DNA from: Nocardia jinanensis
GTDB taxonomy: Bacteria > Actinomycetota > Actinomycetes > Mycobacteriales > Mycobacteriaceae
Length of the DNA stretch: 64,000 nt
NCBI RefSeq assembly: GCF_014645735.1
Contig: NZ_BMMH01000001.1
Span: 682,001-746,000, forward strand
Direction of reading: 5' to 3'
Below, piece after piece: positions 53,226 to 61,471 of the stretch. The position numbers were made by a program, and so were the translations under genes. The notes beneath the pieces are model-generated. The model was given only the letters and a program-made list of their open reading frames with translations. It was not told the origin of the DNA and searched no databases. Positions within the stretch are counted from its first letter, which is position 1. Each line of letters begins with the position of its first letter.

Positions 53226-53915
53226 GTGAAGGATCTGGTCGACACCACGGAGATGTATCTCCGTACCATCTACGACCTCGAGGAGGAGGGCGTAGTACCC
53301 CTGCGTGCCCGGATCGCCGAGCGCCTCGAGCAGAGCGGCCCCACGGTCAGTCAGACCGTGGCGCGGATGGAACGCGACGGACTGCTGCTCGTCGCTGGTG
53401 ACCGGCATCTCGAACTGACCGAGAAGGGCCGCAGTATGGCGGTCGCGGTCATGCGCAAACACCGGCTCGCCGAGCGGCTGCTCGTCGATATCATCGGGCT
53501 GGACTGGCAGAACGTGCACGCCGAAGCCTGTCGCTGGGAACATGTGATGAGCGAGGATGTCGAGCGACGGCTGGTGGAGGTCCTCAATCACCCCACCACT
53601 TCCCCTTACGGCAACCCCATTCCCGGCTTGGACGAACTCGGTATCGCCGCGGCGCAGTTGCTGGAGGAGCCGCTGAAGCGGCTGTCGGAACTGCCGCAGG
53701 GCCGTACGCATGCGGTGGTGGTCCGGCGGCTGGCCGAACATATCCAGACCGATCCCGAGGTGATCGGCCGACTGCGGGAAGCGGGCGTGGTGCCCGACGC
53801 CCGGGTCACCGTCGAGAGCAAACCGGGCGCCGTGGTCATCACGGTGCCGGGCCATTCGGGGGGTTTCGAACTGCCCGACGAGATGGCCCACGCCGTCCAA
53901 GTGAAGCTGGTCTGA
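53226..53915 (+). CDS. ideR: Iron-dependent repressor IdeR (DtxR family)
   Basis: The 229-residue metalloregulator begins VKDLVDTTEMYLRTIYDLEEEG, nearly identical to mycobacterial IdeR. Metal ligands M10, H79, E83, H98, C102, E105 and H106 are all conserved. The HTH spans residues about 25-52 (AERLEQSGPTVSQTVARM) and an SH3-like third domain closes the protein. With Fe2+ it represses siderophore and uptake genes. The GTG at 53226 follows AAGGGG. galE begins 3 bp after the stop. Confidence 0.97.
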   Translation: MKDLVDTTEMYLRTIYDLEEEGVVPLRARIAERLEQSGPTVSQTVARMERDGLLLVAGDRHLELTEKGRSMAVAVMRKHRLAERLLVDIIGLDWQNVHAEACRWEHVMSEDVERRLVEVLNHPTTSPYGNPIPGLDELGIAAAQLLEEPLKRLSELPQGRTHAVVVRRLAEHIQTDPEVIGRLREAGVVPDARVTVESKPGAVVITVPGHSGGFELPDEMAHAVQVKLV

Positions 53916-53918
53916 TCG

Positions 53919-54899
53919 ATGAAACTGCTGGTCACCGGCGGAGCCGGATATGTGGGTGGGGTCTGCGCGCTCGTACTGCGGGAGCAGGGACATGAGGTGG
54001 TGGTCGTCGACGATCTGTCGACGGGCAATACCGCCGGCGTTCCCGAGGGCGTCGAATTCGTCGAGGGTGATATCGCCGAGGCCGCCCCGGATCTGCTGCG
54101 CACGCGGAAGTTCGACGGCGTACTGCATTTCGCGGCGCAATCGCTGGTCGGCGAATCGGTGCAGCGGCCCGAGAAGTACTGGTACGGCAATGTGGTGAAA
54201 ACGCTCGCGCTGCTCGAAGCGATGCGGGAGACCGATACCCGGCGACTGGTCTTCTCCTCGACCGCCGCGGTGTACGGCGAGCCGGAGCAGGTCCCCATCA
54301 CCGAGGACGCGCCGGCCCGGCCCACCAACCCCTACGGGGCCTCGAAACTGGCGATCGACCACGCCATCACGTCGTATTCCGTAGCGCATGGTCTGGCCGC
54401 CACGAGCCTGCGCTATTTCAATGTTGCGGGCGCCTACGGCGGCCTCGGTGAGAACCGGGTGGTGGAAACACATCTGATCCCGCTGGTACTGCAGGTGGCT
54501 GCGGGACACCGGGATTCCATCTCGGTGTTCGGTACCGATTGGCCGACCCCGGACGGCACGGCGGTCCGCGACTACATCCACATCCTGGATCTGGCGCAGG
54601 CGCATCTGCTGGCCCTGGAATCCGCCGCGACGGGCACCCATCGAGTGTTCAACCTGGGCAGTGGCACCGGATTCTCGGTGCGTGAAGTCATCTCGGCGTG
54701 TGAGCGGGTCACCGGTGGGCCCATCGCCGCGGTCGACGCTCCGCGCCGCGCCGGTGACCCGGCCGTACTGATCGCGTCCAGCCGGCGCGCTGTCGACGAA
54801 CTCGGCTGGAAACCCGAGCACAACGACCTCGACGAGATCGTATCCACCGCTTGGAGCTATCTCCGAGGTCTCGGCTCGCACGCGCACAGCGCCCGCTGA
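53919..54899 (+). CDS. galE: UDP-glucose 4-epimerase GalE
   Basis: The 326-residue short-chain epimerase has [14 protein letters not shown] (NAD motif GxxGxxG), FSSTAAVYG, the catalytic Y139-x-x-x-K143 in NPYGASK and [11 protein letters not shown] near the C-terminus. It interconverts UDP-glucose and UDP-galactose for envelope galactan. It is 3 bp downstream of ideR; dtxR-galE adjacency is known in corynebacteria. A recent shared transcript with ideR is likely. Confidence 0.93.
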   Translation: MKLLVTGGAGYVGGVCALVLREQGHEVVVVDDLSTGNTAGVPEGVEFVEGDIAEAAPDLLRTRKFDGVLHFAAQSLVGESVQRPEKYWYGNVVKTLALLEAMRETDTRRLVFSSTAAVYGEPEQVPITEDAPARPTNPYGASKLAIDHAITSYSVAHGLAATSLRYFNVAGAYGGLGENRVVETHLIPLVLQVAAGHRDSISVFGTDWPTPDGTAVRDYIHILDLAQAHLLALESAATGTHRVFNLGSGTGFSVREVISACERVTGGPIAAVDAPRRAGDPAVLIASSRRAVDELGWKPEHNDLDEIVSTAWSYLRGLGSHAHSAR

Positions 54900-54916
54900 G
54901 CAGCCTGTACCGGACC

Positions 54917-56296
54917 TCACCACACCCCGGCCAGATCGACGCCGAGGGCGGCAGCGGTGTCCCGGCCGCACTGCGCCAGATCGCGGAGGCGTTCCGGCCG
55001 CATACCGGCTTCCAGCGCCGTGTGCAGCAGTGCGGCCATGGAGTGGTGTGGATCGGAATCCAGCGCGACGTCCAGGGCGATCCCGGCGAACGGGCCGTCA
55101 CCCCGGACGTATGCGAAGAACCCCAGCAGAGTTGCCGCCTCGGCTCGATCGGCGCCGTCCAGGGCGCGGGTCAGCCGCGCCAGCAGGCTCTCGGTGGCTT
55201 CGGCGTGCACCGTATCGGCCACCGCGAACACGGAGTCGCGGATCTCCCGGTCGCGCAGGGCCACCGCGATCTGGGCCAGCTCCCGCGATCCGAGCCCCCC
55301 ACCAGATTCGGCATTCGCGATCAGCCAGAGCACCGTGCTCAGTTCGCCGCGTAGGTAACCGGCCGGATCACCCTGCTGGGCGGCGGCCACGTACCGGTCC
55401 TTGGCACGATCACGAGCGCCGGCCAGTTCGCTCGAAACCTGTTCGCGCAGGGCACCGTCCGGGGCGACCAATCCGGTCAGTTCGTCCCGGCTGCGGCGTA
55501 TCGGCCGCCCTTCCAGCACCCGGCCCAGGGTCACTGTCGAAGCCGCCGGATCGGAGATCCTTCCTTGGCGCGGCGGGCCGGCCACGCTCCACCACAGGTG
55601 CCCGGCCGCTATGGACCGCGTCGCCCAGGCTCCGCGGACCGGTACGGCGCGGGCCGCCAACTGCTGCTCCAATTCCCGCAGAACCGGAACCCGTTGTCGC
55701 AGCAGCCGATCTCCGTCATCCTGCTGGTCGTCCACCAATATCACGAGGACGCCCGCCACTCCCGGCCGGGCACAGACACGCGTGGCCGCGGCGGCCACCG
55801 TCTCGGTATCGGAGGGGAAACCGGTGTCCGGATGCCGGAGATCGAAGCGCACGACGAGATCGATCACCGCACTCTCCGCGGTCGGCGCCGCGCACAGGAC
55901 GGCCAGCACCAGCGAACGCTCCGGCCGGAAACCGAGCAGAGCCGGTATCGCGGCGATCAGGTCTCCCGGGTCGTCGAGCCGGGAGGGCCCCGGAACGAGT
56001 CGGCGGTCGTATTCGTCGCCGGTGTGATCGGCACAGCGGGCACGAACGGCCGGGGTGCGGCGGTAGGTTTCCGCATCCGGGTGACGCGAACCCGGAACGG
56101 GCACCTCGGGTGCCCGGATGGCCGGAACCGGGCGTGGCAGTCCGCCCGCCGCGAGCGCCCGTGCCGTGGGGCACCACGCGGGGGACCCGTCCGCTGTGGG
56201 CGGTGTGGTGTCCGGACGGCGGAGCCCACCGGGTCCACACTGTGGCGGCCGGGCGGTAGGAGCAGCGGGACGGGAGGACGGTGCGGCGGAAGTCAT
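54917..56296 (-). CDS. DUF4192 family protein
   Basis: This 459-residue protein has a Pro/Arg-rich N-terminal extension (residues 1-105) and a DUF4192 core: DPGDLIAAIPALLGFRPERSLVLAVL, VVRFDLRHP, GVLVILVDDQ, ATLLGFFAYVRGDGPFAGIALDVAL, HTALEAGMRPE. The core matches the actinobacterial DUF4192 family found near ideR. ATG at 56296; the start is uncertain because the N-terminus is non-conserved and the frame continues upstream. Function unknown. Confidence 0.8.
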   Translation of the reverse strand: MTSAAPSSRPAAPTARPPQCGPGGLRRPDTTPPTADGSPAWCPTARALAAGGLPRPVPAIRAPEVPVPGSRHPDAETYRRTPAVRARCADHTGDEYDRRLVPGPSRLDDPGDLIAAIPALLGFRPERSLVLAVLCAAPTAESAVIDLVVRFDLRHPDTGFPSDTETVAAAATRVCARPGVAGVLVILVDDQQDDGDRLLRQRVPVLRELEQQLAARAVPVRGAWATRSIAAGHLWWSVAGPPRQGRISDPAASTVTLGRVLEGRPIRRSRDELTGLVAPDGALREQVSSELAGARDRAKDRYVAAAQQGDPAGYLRGELSTVLWLIANAESGGGLGSRELAQIAVALRDREIRDSVFAVADTVHAEATESLLARLTRALDGADRAEAATLLGFFAYVRGDGPFAGIALDVALDSDPHHSMAALLHTALEAGMRPERLRDLAQCGRDTAAALGVDLAGVW

Positions 56297-56368
56297 GGGC
56301 CGAGCATGCGGCACGGCATCCCGCTCGTTTCGGCCGTGAGCTGGGCAAATACTCAACCCGAGCACGTC

Positions 56369-56395
56369 TGTGGACAACTCACGGCCTGTGGACAA
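56369..56395 (-). promoter_or_regulatory. Tandem actinobacterial DnaA boxes
   Basis: TGTGGACAA occurs at 56369-56377 and 56387-56395, 18 bp apart, within a 13-bp direct repeat CTGTGGACAACTC. The reverse complement TTGTCCACA is the mycobacterial/streptomycete DnaA consensus. The pair could be a DnaA titration or regulatory site. Confidence 0.65.
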
Positions 56396-56593
56396 CTCCG
56401 GTTTCACGGTGGTCCGCTTCCGGCGCGTTCACCGATCCCGGGTTGCCGAGACGAAAATCGGGTACATCCGCTTACGGAGTGTGCCAGACTCCCCGTGCGT
56501 TCACCGGCCACAAGACCACATCGACCCCGTCCCCCGCCCCGCCGGGACCGGGGAATTCACCGGCGGCGACCGCTGTTGTCAGCACTGAGAGTC

Positions 56594-56621
56594 GATATAC
56601 GGTCGCGTGTGGCCGTATATC
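56594..56621. promoter_or_regulatory. Inverted repeat GATATACGG-N10-CCGTATATC
   Basis: Perfect 9-bp arms surround 10 nt upstream of the PAC2 gene and just before the GACAAT hexamer. The size suits a dimeric repressor or activator operator; no regulator was identified. Confidence 0.5.
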
Positions 56622-56725
56622 TGCGTGGGGGACAATGGACAGCGATTCGCGGCTCGCGGCGCGGTAGCGGATACAGCAGTGTTGCTCGACCCGCCCGCCA
56701 CGGATCGCGCAGGAAGGAGTACGCG

Positions 56726-57664
56726 ATGGACTACGAGTCGCGAATGTACGAACTGGAGTTCCCCGCTCCGCAGCTGTCGTCGGACGACGGTTCGGGGCCG
56801 GTGCTGGTGCACGGCCTTGAGGGTTATTCCGACGCGGGTCACGCGGTCCGGCTGGCCACCACACATCTGCGAGAGAGCTTGGAGGGCGAACTCGTCGCCT
56901 CGTTCGATGTGGACGAGCTACTGGACTATCGGTCGCGGCGTCCCCTGATGACCTTCAAGACCGACCATTTCTCCGATTACGCCGAGCCCGAGCTCAATCT
57001 GTGGGCGCTGCGCGATACCGCGGGCACCCCGTTCCTGCTGCTCGCCGGTATGGAGCCGGATCTGCGATGGGAGAAGTTCACCACCGCGGTGCGGTTGCTG
57101 GCCGAGCAGCTCGGAGTGCGCCGCAGTGTCGGCCTGAGTGCCATTCCCATGGCGGTGCCGCATACGCGTCCGCTGGGGCTCACCGCGCACTCGTCCAACC
57201 GTGATCTGATCCCGGACAACCAACGCTGGCCGGGCGAGCTGCAGGTACCGGCGAGTGCCGCGACCCTGCTCGAGTACCGGATGGCCCAGCACGGCCACGA
57301 ATCGCTGGGTTTCTCCGTCCACGTGCCGCACTACCTGGCCCAGACCTCCTATCCGGAGGCCGCGCAGACCTTGCTCGAGTACGTCGGCGAGAACACCGGA
57401 CTCGCGTTACCGCTCGCCGCGCTGGGCGAAGCCGCGGCCCGGGTACGCGAGCAGGTCAACGAGCATATCGCCGGAAACTCCGAGGTGGAGACGGTGGTGC
57501 ATGCGCTGGAGCGCCAGTACGACACCTTCGTCAGCGCGCAGGAACGGCAGTCCAGCCTGTTGGTCGGCGAGGGCGAACTGCCCAGTGGCGACGAACTGGG
57601 CGCCGAATTCGAACGTTTCCTCGCCGAGCAGGGTGGCTACGGCGACGACGAAGAACGCGGCTGA
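56726..57664 (+). CDS. PAC2 family protein (proteasome assembly chaperone-like)
   Basis: This 312-residue protein has the PAC2 pattern: GPVLVHGLEGYSDAGHAVRLA, LLAGMEPDLRWEKF, RRSVGLSAIPMAVPHTRP, VPHYLAQTSYPEAAQTLLE, with a C-terminal coiled segment (ERQYDTFVSAQERQ). It corresponds to Rv2714. It is named for a eukaryotic proteasome-assembly chaperone fold; the bacterial role is unknown. The helicase gene follows after 68 bp. Confidence 0.88.
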   Translation: MDYESRMYELEFPAPQLSSDDGSGPVLVHGLEGYSDAGHAVRLATTHLRESLEGELVASFDVDELLDYRSRRPLMTFKTDHFSDYAEPELNLWALRDTAGTPFLLLAGMEPDLRWEKFTTAVRLLAEQLGVRRSVGLSAIPMAVPHTRPLGLTAHSSNRDLIPDNQRWPGELQVPASAATLLEYRMAQHGHESLGFSVHVPHYLAQTSYPEAAQTLLEYVGENTGLALPLAALGEAAARVREQVNEHIAGNSEVETVVHALERQYDTFVSAQERQSSLLVGEGELPSGDELGAEFERFLAEQGGYGDDEERG

Positions 57665-57732
57665 GGCGCCGGGCCGGATGATCACCGGCACACGCACACC
57701 GTGCCGGTGATCGGCGCACCGCAGCCCGTAGG

Positions 57733-60240
57733 GTGTCCCGGGTGGATCTGACCGAACTGCTCGAGATACCGGGGACCGACGCCGACGCACTGTACGAGTC
57801 GTTCGCGATATGGGCCGCCGAGCAGGGAACGGCGCTGTATCCCGCTCAGGACGAGGCCGTGATGGAACTCGCGGCCGGATCCCATGTCATTCTCGCCACC
57901 CCGACGGGTTCGGGGAAATCGCTGGTCGCCGTCGGCGCGCATCTGTTCGCGTTGACGCAGGGCCTGCGCAGTTACTACACCGCGCCGATCAAGGCGCTGG
58001 TGAGCGAGAAATTCTTCGCATTGTGCGAGATCTTCGGTGCCGAACGGGTCGGCATGGTCACCGGGGACGCCGCGGTGAACCCGACCGCCCCCATCATCTG
58101 CGCTACCGCCGAGATCCTTGCCAACCTCGCTCTGCGGGAAGGCTCGGATGCCGAGGTCGGGCAGGTGGTGATGGACGAATTCCATTTCTACTCCGATCCC
58201 GATCGCGGCTGGGCCTGGCAGGTTCCGTTGCTCGAACTGCCGCGTGCGCAGTTCCTGCTCATGTCCGCCACGCTCGGTGAGGTCGATTTCTTCGCCGCGG
58301 ATCTCGAGCGCCGCACCGGCCGCAGCACTGCCGTGGTCGCGGGTACGCAGCGCCCGGTGCCGCTGCACTTCTCCTATGCGCGCACCCCGATCACCGAGAC
58401 GCTGACCGAACTGGTGACCACTCACCAGGCGCCGGTGTACGTCGTCCACTTCACGCAGGCCGCGGCACTGGAGCGGGCCCAGGCGTTGACCAGCGCGAAT
58501 TTCGCCAGCCGCGCGGAGAAGGACGCGATCGCCGAGGCGCTGGGCGAGTTCCGTTTCTCCTCGGGCTTCGGCAAAACCCTGTCGCGGCTGATCCGGCACG
58601 GGATCGGTGTCCACCACGCGGGCATGTTGCCCAAATACCGCCGTCTGGTGGAGCGCCTCGCCCAGGACGGGCTGCTCAAAGTCGTCTGCGGGACCGACAC
58701 GCTGGGGGTCGGTATCAATGTCCCGATCCGCACGGTGCTGCTGACCGGTCTCACCAAATTCGACGGCGTCCGCACCCGGCGCCTCAAGGCACGAGAATTC
58801 CATCAGATCGCGGGCCGGGCCGGGCGGGCCGGTTTCGACACCATGGGGACGGTGGTGGTGCAGGCGCCCGAGCACGAGGTCGAGAACACCCGGTTGTTGG
58901 CCAAGGCCGGTAACGACCCCAAAAAGATGCGGAAAGTGCAGCGGCGCAAACCGCCCGAGGGTTTCGTATCGTGGAGCGAGGAGACCTTCGACCGGTTGGT
59001 CTCGGCCGCACCCGAACCGATGGTGTCGCGTTTTACCGTCACCAACGCGATGCTGCTGAACGTGATCGCGCGCCCGGGCAACTGTTTCCAGGCGATGCGG
59101 CATCTGCTCGAGGACAATCACGAACCGCGGCCGGCCCAGCGGCGCCATATTCTGCGGGCCGTCCGGCTCTACCGGGCGCTGCGCGACGCGGGCGTGGTCC
59201 AGCAACTCCCCGAACCCGACGAGCAGGGACGCTACGCCCGGCTCACCGTGGACCTTCAGCAGAATTTCGCGCTGGACCAGCCGCTGTCGCCGTTCGCGCT
59301 CGCCGCGTTCGAACTGCTCGACGGTGCCGCGCCCGGCTATGCGCTCGATATGGTCTCGCTGGTCGAGGCCACGCTCGAGGATCCCCGGCAGCTGTTGATG
59401 GCGCAGCAGCACAAGGCCCGCGGGGAGGCCGTGGCCGAGATGAAGGCCGAGGGAATCGAATACGACGAGCGGATGGAACTGCTCGAGGAGATCACCTGGC
59501 CGAAACCGCTCGCGGAGCTGATCGAGGGCGCCTACGAGACGTACCGGGCCGGGCACCCGTGGCTGTCGGAGTTCGCACCGTCACCGAAATCGGTGGTCCG
59601 CGATATGGTCGAACGGGCGATGACCTTCACCGAGCTGATCTCCTACTACGAACTCGCCCGGTCCGAGGGGGTGGTGCTGCGCTATCTCGCCGACGCCTAC
59701 CGTGCGTTGCGGCGCACGGTCCCCGACGCGGCGCGCACCGAGGAACTCGACGATCTCACCGAATGGCTGGGCGAACTCGTGCGGCAGGTGGATTCCAGCC
59801 TGCTCGACGAATGGGAGCAGCTGACCGGGGCGGGTGCGGAGACCGATGCCGGGCAGATCGCGTTCGGCGGCGAGAGTGTGCGACCGGTCACCGCCAACGA
59901 ACGGGCTTTCCGGGTGATGGTGCGCAACGCCGTGTTCCGCCGGGTCGAGCTCGCCTCGAGGCGGCGCTGGAACGAACTGACGGAAATGTCTCCGGGCCCG
60001 GACTGGGCGGCCGACCTCGCCCCCTATTTCGACGAATACGACAGCATCGGCACCGGGCCGGACGCACGTGGACCGCAACTGTTCCGGGTCGAGACGCGGC
60101 CCGGTTTCTGGCAGGTACGCCAGGTTCTCGACGACCCGGCCGGCGATCACGGCTGGGCGCTGCTCGCGACCGTCGATCTGGCCGAATCCGATGCGGCCGG
60201 TGATGTGGTGTTCGACGAGGTCACGGTGGTATCGGGTTGA
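57733..60240 (+). CDS. SKI2-like DExH helicase with DUF3516
   Basis: The 835-residue helicase has ILATPTGSGKSLVAVG (motif I), VVMDEFHFYSD (DExH), MSATLGEVDFF (III), GVHHAGMLPKYRRLVERL, LKVVCGTDTLGVGINVPIR and HQIAGRAGRAGFDTMG (VI). The C-terminal half (about 450-835) is a DUF3516-type helical module. It resembles RNA helicases of the SKI2/HelY type. Starts with GTG 57733. Cotranscription with PAC2 is likely. Probably RNA turnover, unproven. Confidence 0.9.
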   Translation: MSRVDLTELLEIPGTDADALYESFAIWAAEQGTALYPAQDEAVMELAAGSHVILATPTGSGKSLVAVGAHLFALTQGLRSYYTAPIKALVSEKFFALCEIFGAERVGMVTGDAAVNPTAPIICATAEILANLALREGSDAEVGQVVMDEFHFYSDPDRGWAWQVPLLELPRAQFLLMSATLGEVDFFAADLERRTGRSTAVVAGTQRPVPLHFSYARTPITETLTELVTTHQAPVYVVHFTQAAALERAQALTSANFASRAEKDAIAEALGEFRFSSGFGKTLSRLIRHGIGVHHAGMLPKYRRLVERLAQDGLLKVVCGTDTLGVGINVPIRTVLLTGLTKFDGVRTRRLKAREFHQIAGRAGRAGFDTMGTVVVQAPEHEVENTRLLAKAGNDPKKMRKVQRRKPPEGFVSWSEETFDRLVSAAPEPMVSRFTVTNAMLLNVIARPGNCFQAMRHLLEDNHEPRPAQRRHILRAVRLYRALRDAGVVQQLPEPDEQGRYARLTVDLQQNFALDQPLSPFALAAFELLDGAAPGYALDMVSLVEATLEDPRQLLMAQQHKARGEAVAEMKAEGIEYDERMELLEEITWPKPLAELIEGAYETYRAGHPWLSEFAPSPKSVVRDMVERAMTFTELISYYELARSEGVVLRYLADAYRALRRTVPDAARTEELDDLTEWLGELVRQVDSSLLDEWEQLTGAGAETDAGQIAFGGESVRPVTANERAFRVMVRNAVFRRVELASRRRWNELTEMSPGPDWAADLAPYFDEYDSIGTGPDARGPQLFRVETRPGFWQVRQVLDDPAGDHGWALLATVDLAESDAAGDVVFDEVTVVSG

Positions 60241-60273
60241 TCGTCGGCGCCGGATACGAGTGAGTTGGGCGGG

Positions 60274-60681
60274 ATGGTGGCGGCGGAATTCACCGGCCGG
60301 CATGTGCTGGCCGAGTTCGGCGGGGTCGAGCGCGCGCTCTGCGACGATATGGTCGCGCTGGAGAGCGCGCTGCGGTACGCGCTGACCGCCGCGGGTGTGA
60401 CAGTCTGCGAGATAGTCGGCAAACAGTTCGACCCGCACGGGGTGACCGTGCTGGCGCTGCTGGCCGAATCACATGCTTCGCTGCACACCTATCCGGAAAC
60501 CGGTGACATCTTCGTCGATGTGTTCACCTGCGGTACCGCGGCGGACAGTGCCGGCCGAGTGGCCGAGCTACTTCGCGCCGCGCTCGCACCCGAACACGTG
60601 CGGATCTCTACCGTACTGCGCGGCCGGGCCGCGGCCGGCGCCGCACCGGAGGCGTCACCCGGTCACGCCACCAGCATGTAG
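60274..60681 (+). CDS. speD: S-adenosylmethionine decarboxylase SpeD (class 1B-like)
   Basis: The 135-residue proenzyme has the self-cleavage site LLAESHASLHTYPE (E65/S66; the serine becomes the pyruvoyl cofactor) and the active-site cysteine C86 in VDVFTCGTA. It makes decarboxylated AdoMet for spermidine synthesis. No spermidine synthase gene lies in the window. Its C-terminus extends past the usual end (residues 120-135) and its last 19 bp overlap the convergent DUF5134 gene. ATG 60274 or GTG 60277. Confidence 0.93.
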   Translation: MVAAEFTGRHVLAEFGGVERALCDDMVALESALRYALTAAGVTVCEIVGKQFDPHGVTVLALLAESHASLHTYPETGDIFVDVFTCGTAADSAGRVAELLRAALAPEHVRISTVLRGRAAAGAAPEASPGHATSM

Positions 60682-61304
60682 GCCATTCCGAGGTCCATGA
60701 TCAGGTGCGGCCAGGCCGCGACGGACACTCCGCGTCCCGGTTCCGGCGCGACCGGATGCGCGGCCCACCAATGCGCTCGGCCGCGGCGCGCGGACACCAT
60801 CACCACCGCCGCGTCCACGAGGAACAGCGCCGCGAATACGAGCGCCGGGCCTCCTGCGTGACCCGCGCCGTGCCCGGAATGTCCGGACATCGTGAACAAC
60901 ATCACCACGGCCGCGGCGAGGTGATAACCGATGGCCGCCGCCCGGTGCCCGGCCCGCGGATGGTCCCCGCGGTACCAGCGCACGAGTCTGTCTCCGAGCA
61001 ACAGCGTGAAGACCAGCGTCATCGCGAGCAGCACACCGTGCAGGGTGTGCGCGTGGGCCTCGGCGGGGAACAGCACCATCGCCACCATGACCGCGCACAT
61101 CAGCAGATGCGCCGCATCGGATTCGTGATCGCCACCGTGCGCGGTGCCGCCGCTGTGCCCGGCGCAGCCCACGGCACCGTGTTCCCCCGTTGTGAGCATC
61201 GGCTCGGCGAACATCACACGAGCCAGCACGACCAGGGCCGCCACCCCGAACGCCAGCGCGGCCAAGGCCCGCGCCCCGGGCTGGTCCAGTACGAATCCGG
61301 CCAT
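60663..61304 (-). CDS. DUF5134 His-rich membrane protein
   Basis: The 213-residue protein has about six transmembrane helices (for example ALAALAFGVAALVVLARVMF, LHGVLLAMTLVFTLLLGD, ALVFAALFLVDAAVVMVSA). Two His-rich loops (GCAGHSGGTAHGGDHESDAAH, then MSGHSGHGAGHAGG) could bind metal. It is the DUF5134 type. ATG 61304 is preferred; the frame extends 15 codons upstream. Function unknown. Its start is divergent from hrpA. Confidence 0.8.
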   Translation of the reverse strand: MAGFVLDQPGARALAALAFGVAALVVLARVMFAEPMLTTGEHGAVGCAGHSGGTAHGGDHESDAAHLLMCAVMVAMVLFPAEAHAHTLHGVLLAMTLVFTLLLGDRLVRWYRGDHPRAGHRAAAIGYHLAAAVVMLFTMSGHSGHGAGHAGGPALVFAALFLVDAAVVMVSARRGRAHWWAAHPVAPEPGRGVSVAAWPHLIMDLGMAYMLVA

Positions 61305-61471
61305 GCCGCACCGCCTTTCGAGAAACGCGCAACCCATCCATATTCGCACGACCCACCGTGCGCAGGGAGCCCTTCGGCCCGCCGTACGACTCGCATACTG
61401 CCCCGGCCCGGCCGTACCGGGCCGGGCCGCGACCCGGCCGGACGCCCGGTTTCGCTAGGCTGGTCGACGCA

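Larger units (their letters stand above)
56297..56725. other. Gene-free divergent region between DUF4192 and PAC2 genes (429 bp)
   Basis: No gene is seen. The stretch holds two perfect DnaA boxes (56369-56395) and a 9-bp inverted repeat at 56594-56621, followed by a GACAAT -10-like hexamer at 56631-56636. Its last part is the leader of the PAC2 gene with AGGAAGGAGT at 56711. Confidence 0.6.

Noticed and set aside
53043..54971. Upstream extension of the acuC reading frame
   Set aside because: It would overlap ideR and galE antisense. The AcuC-like sequence begins only at the ATG at 53042.
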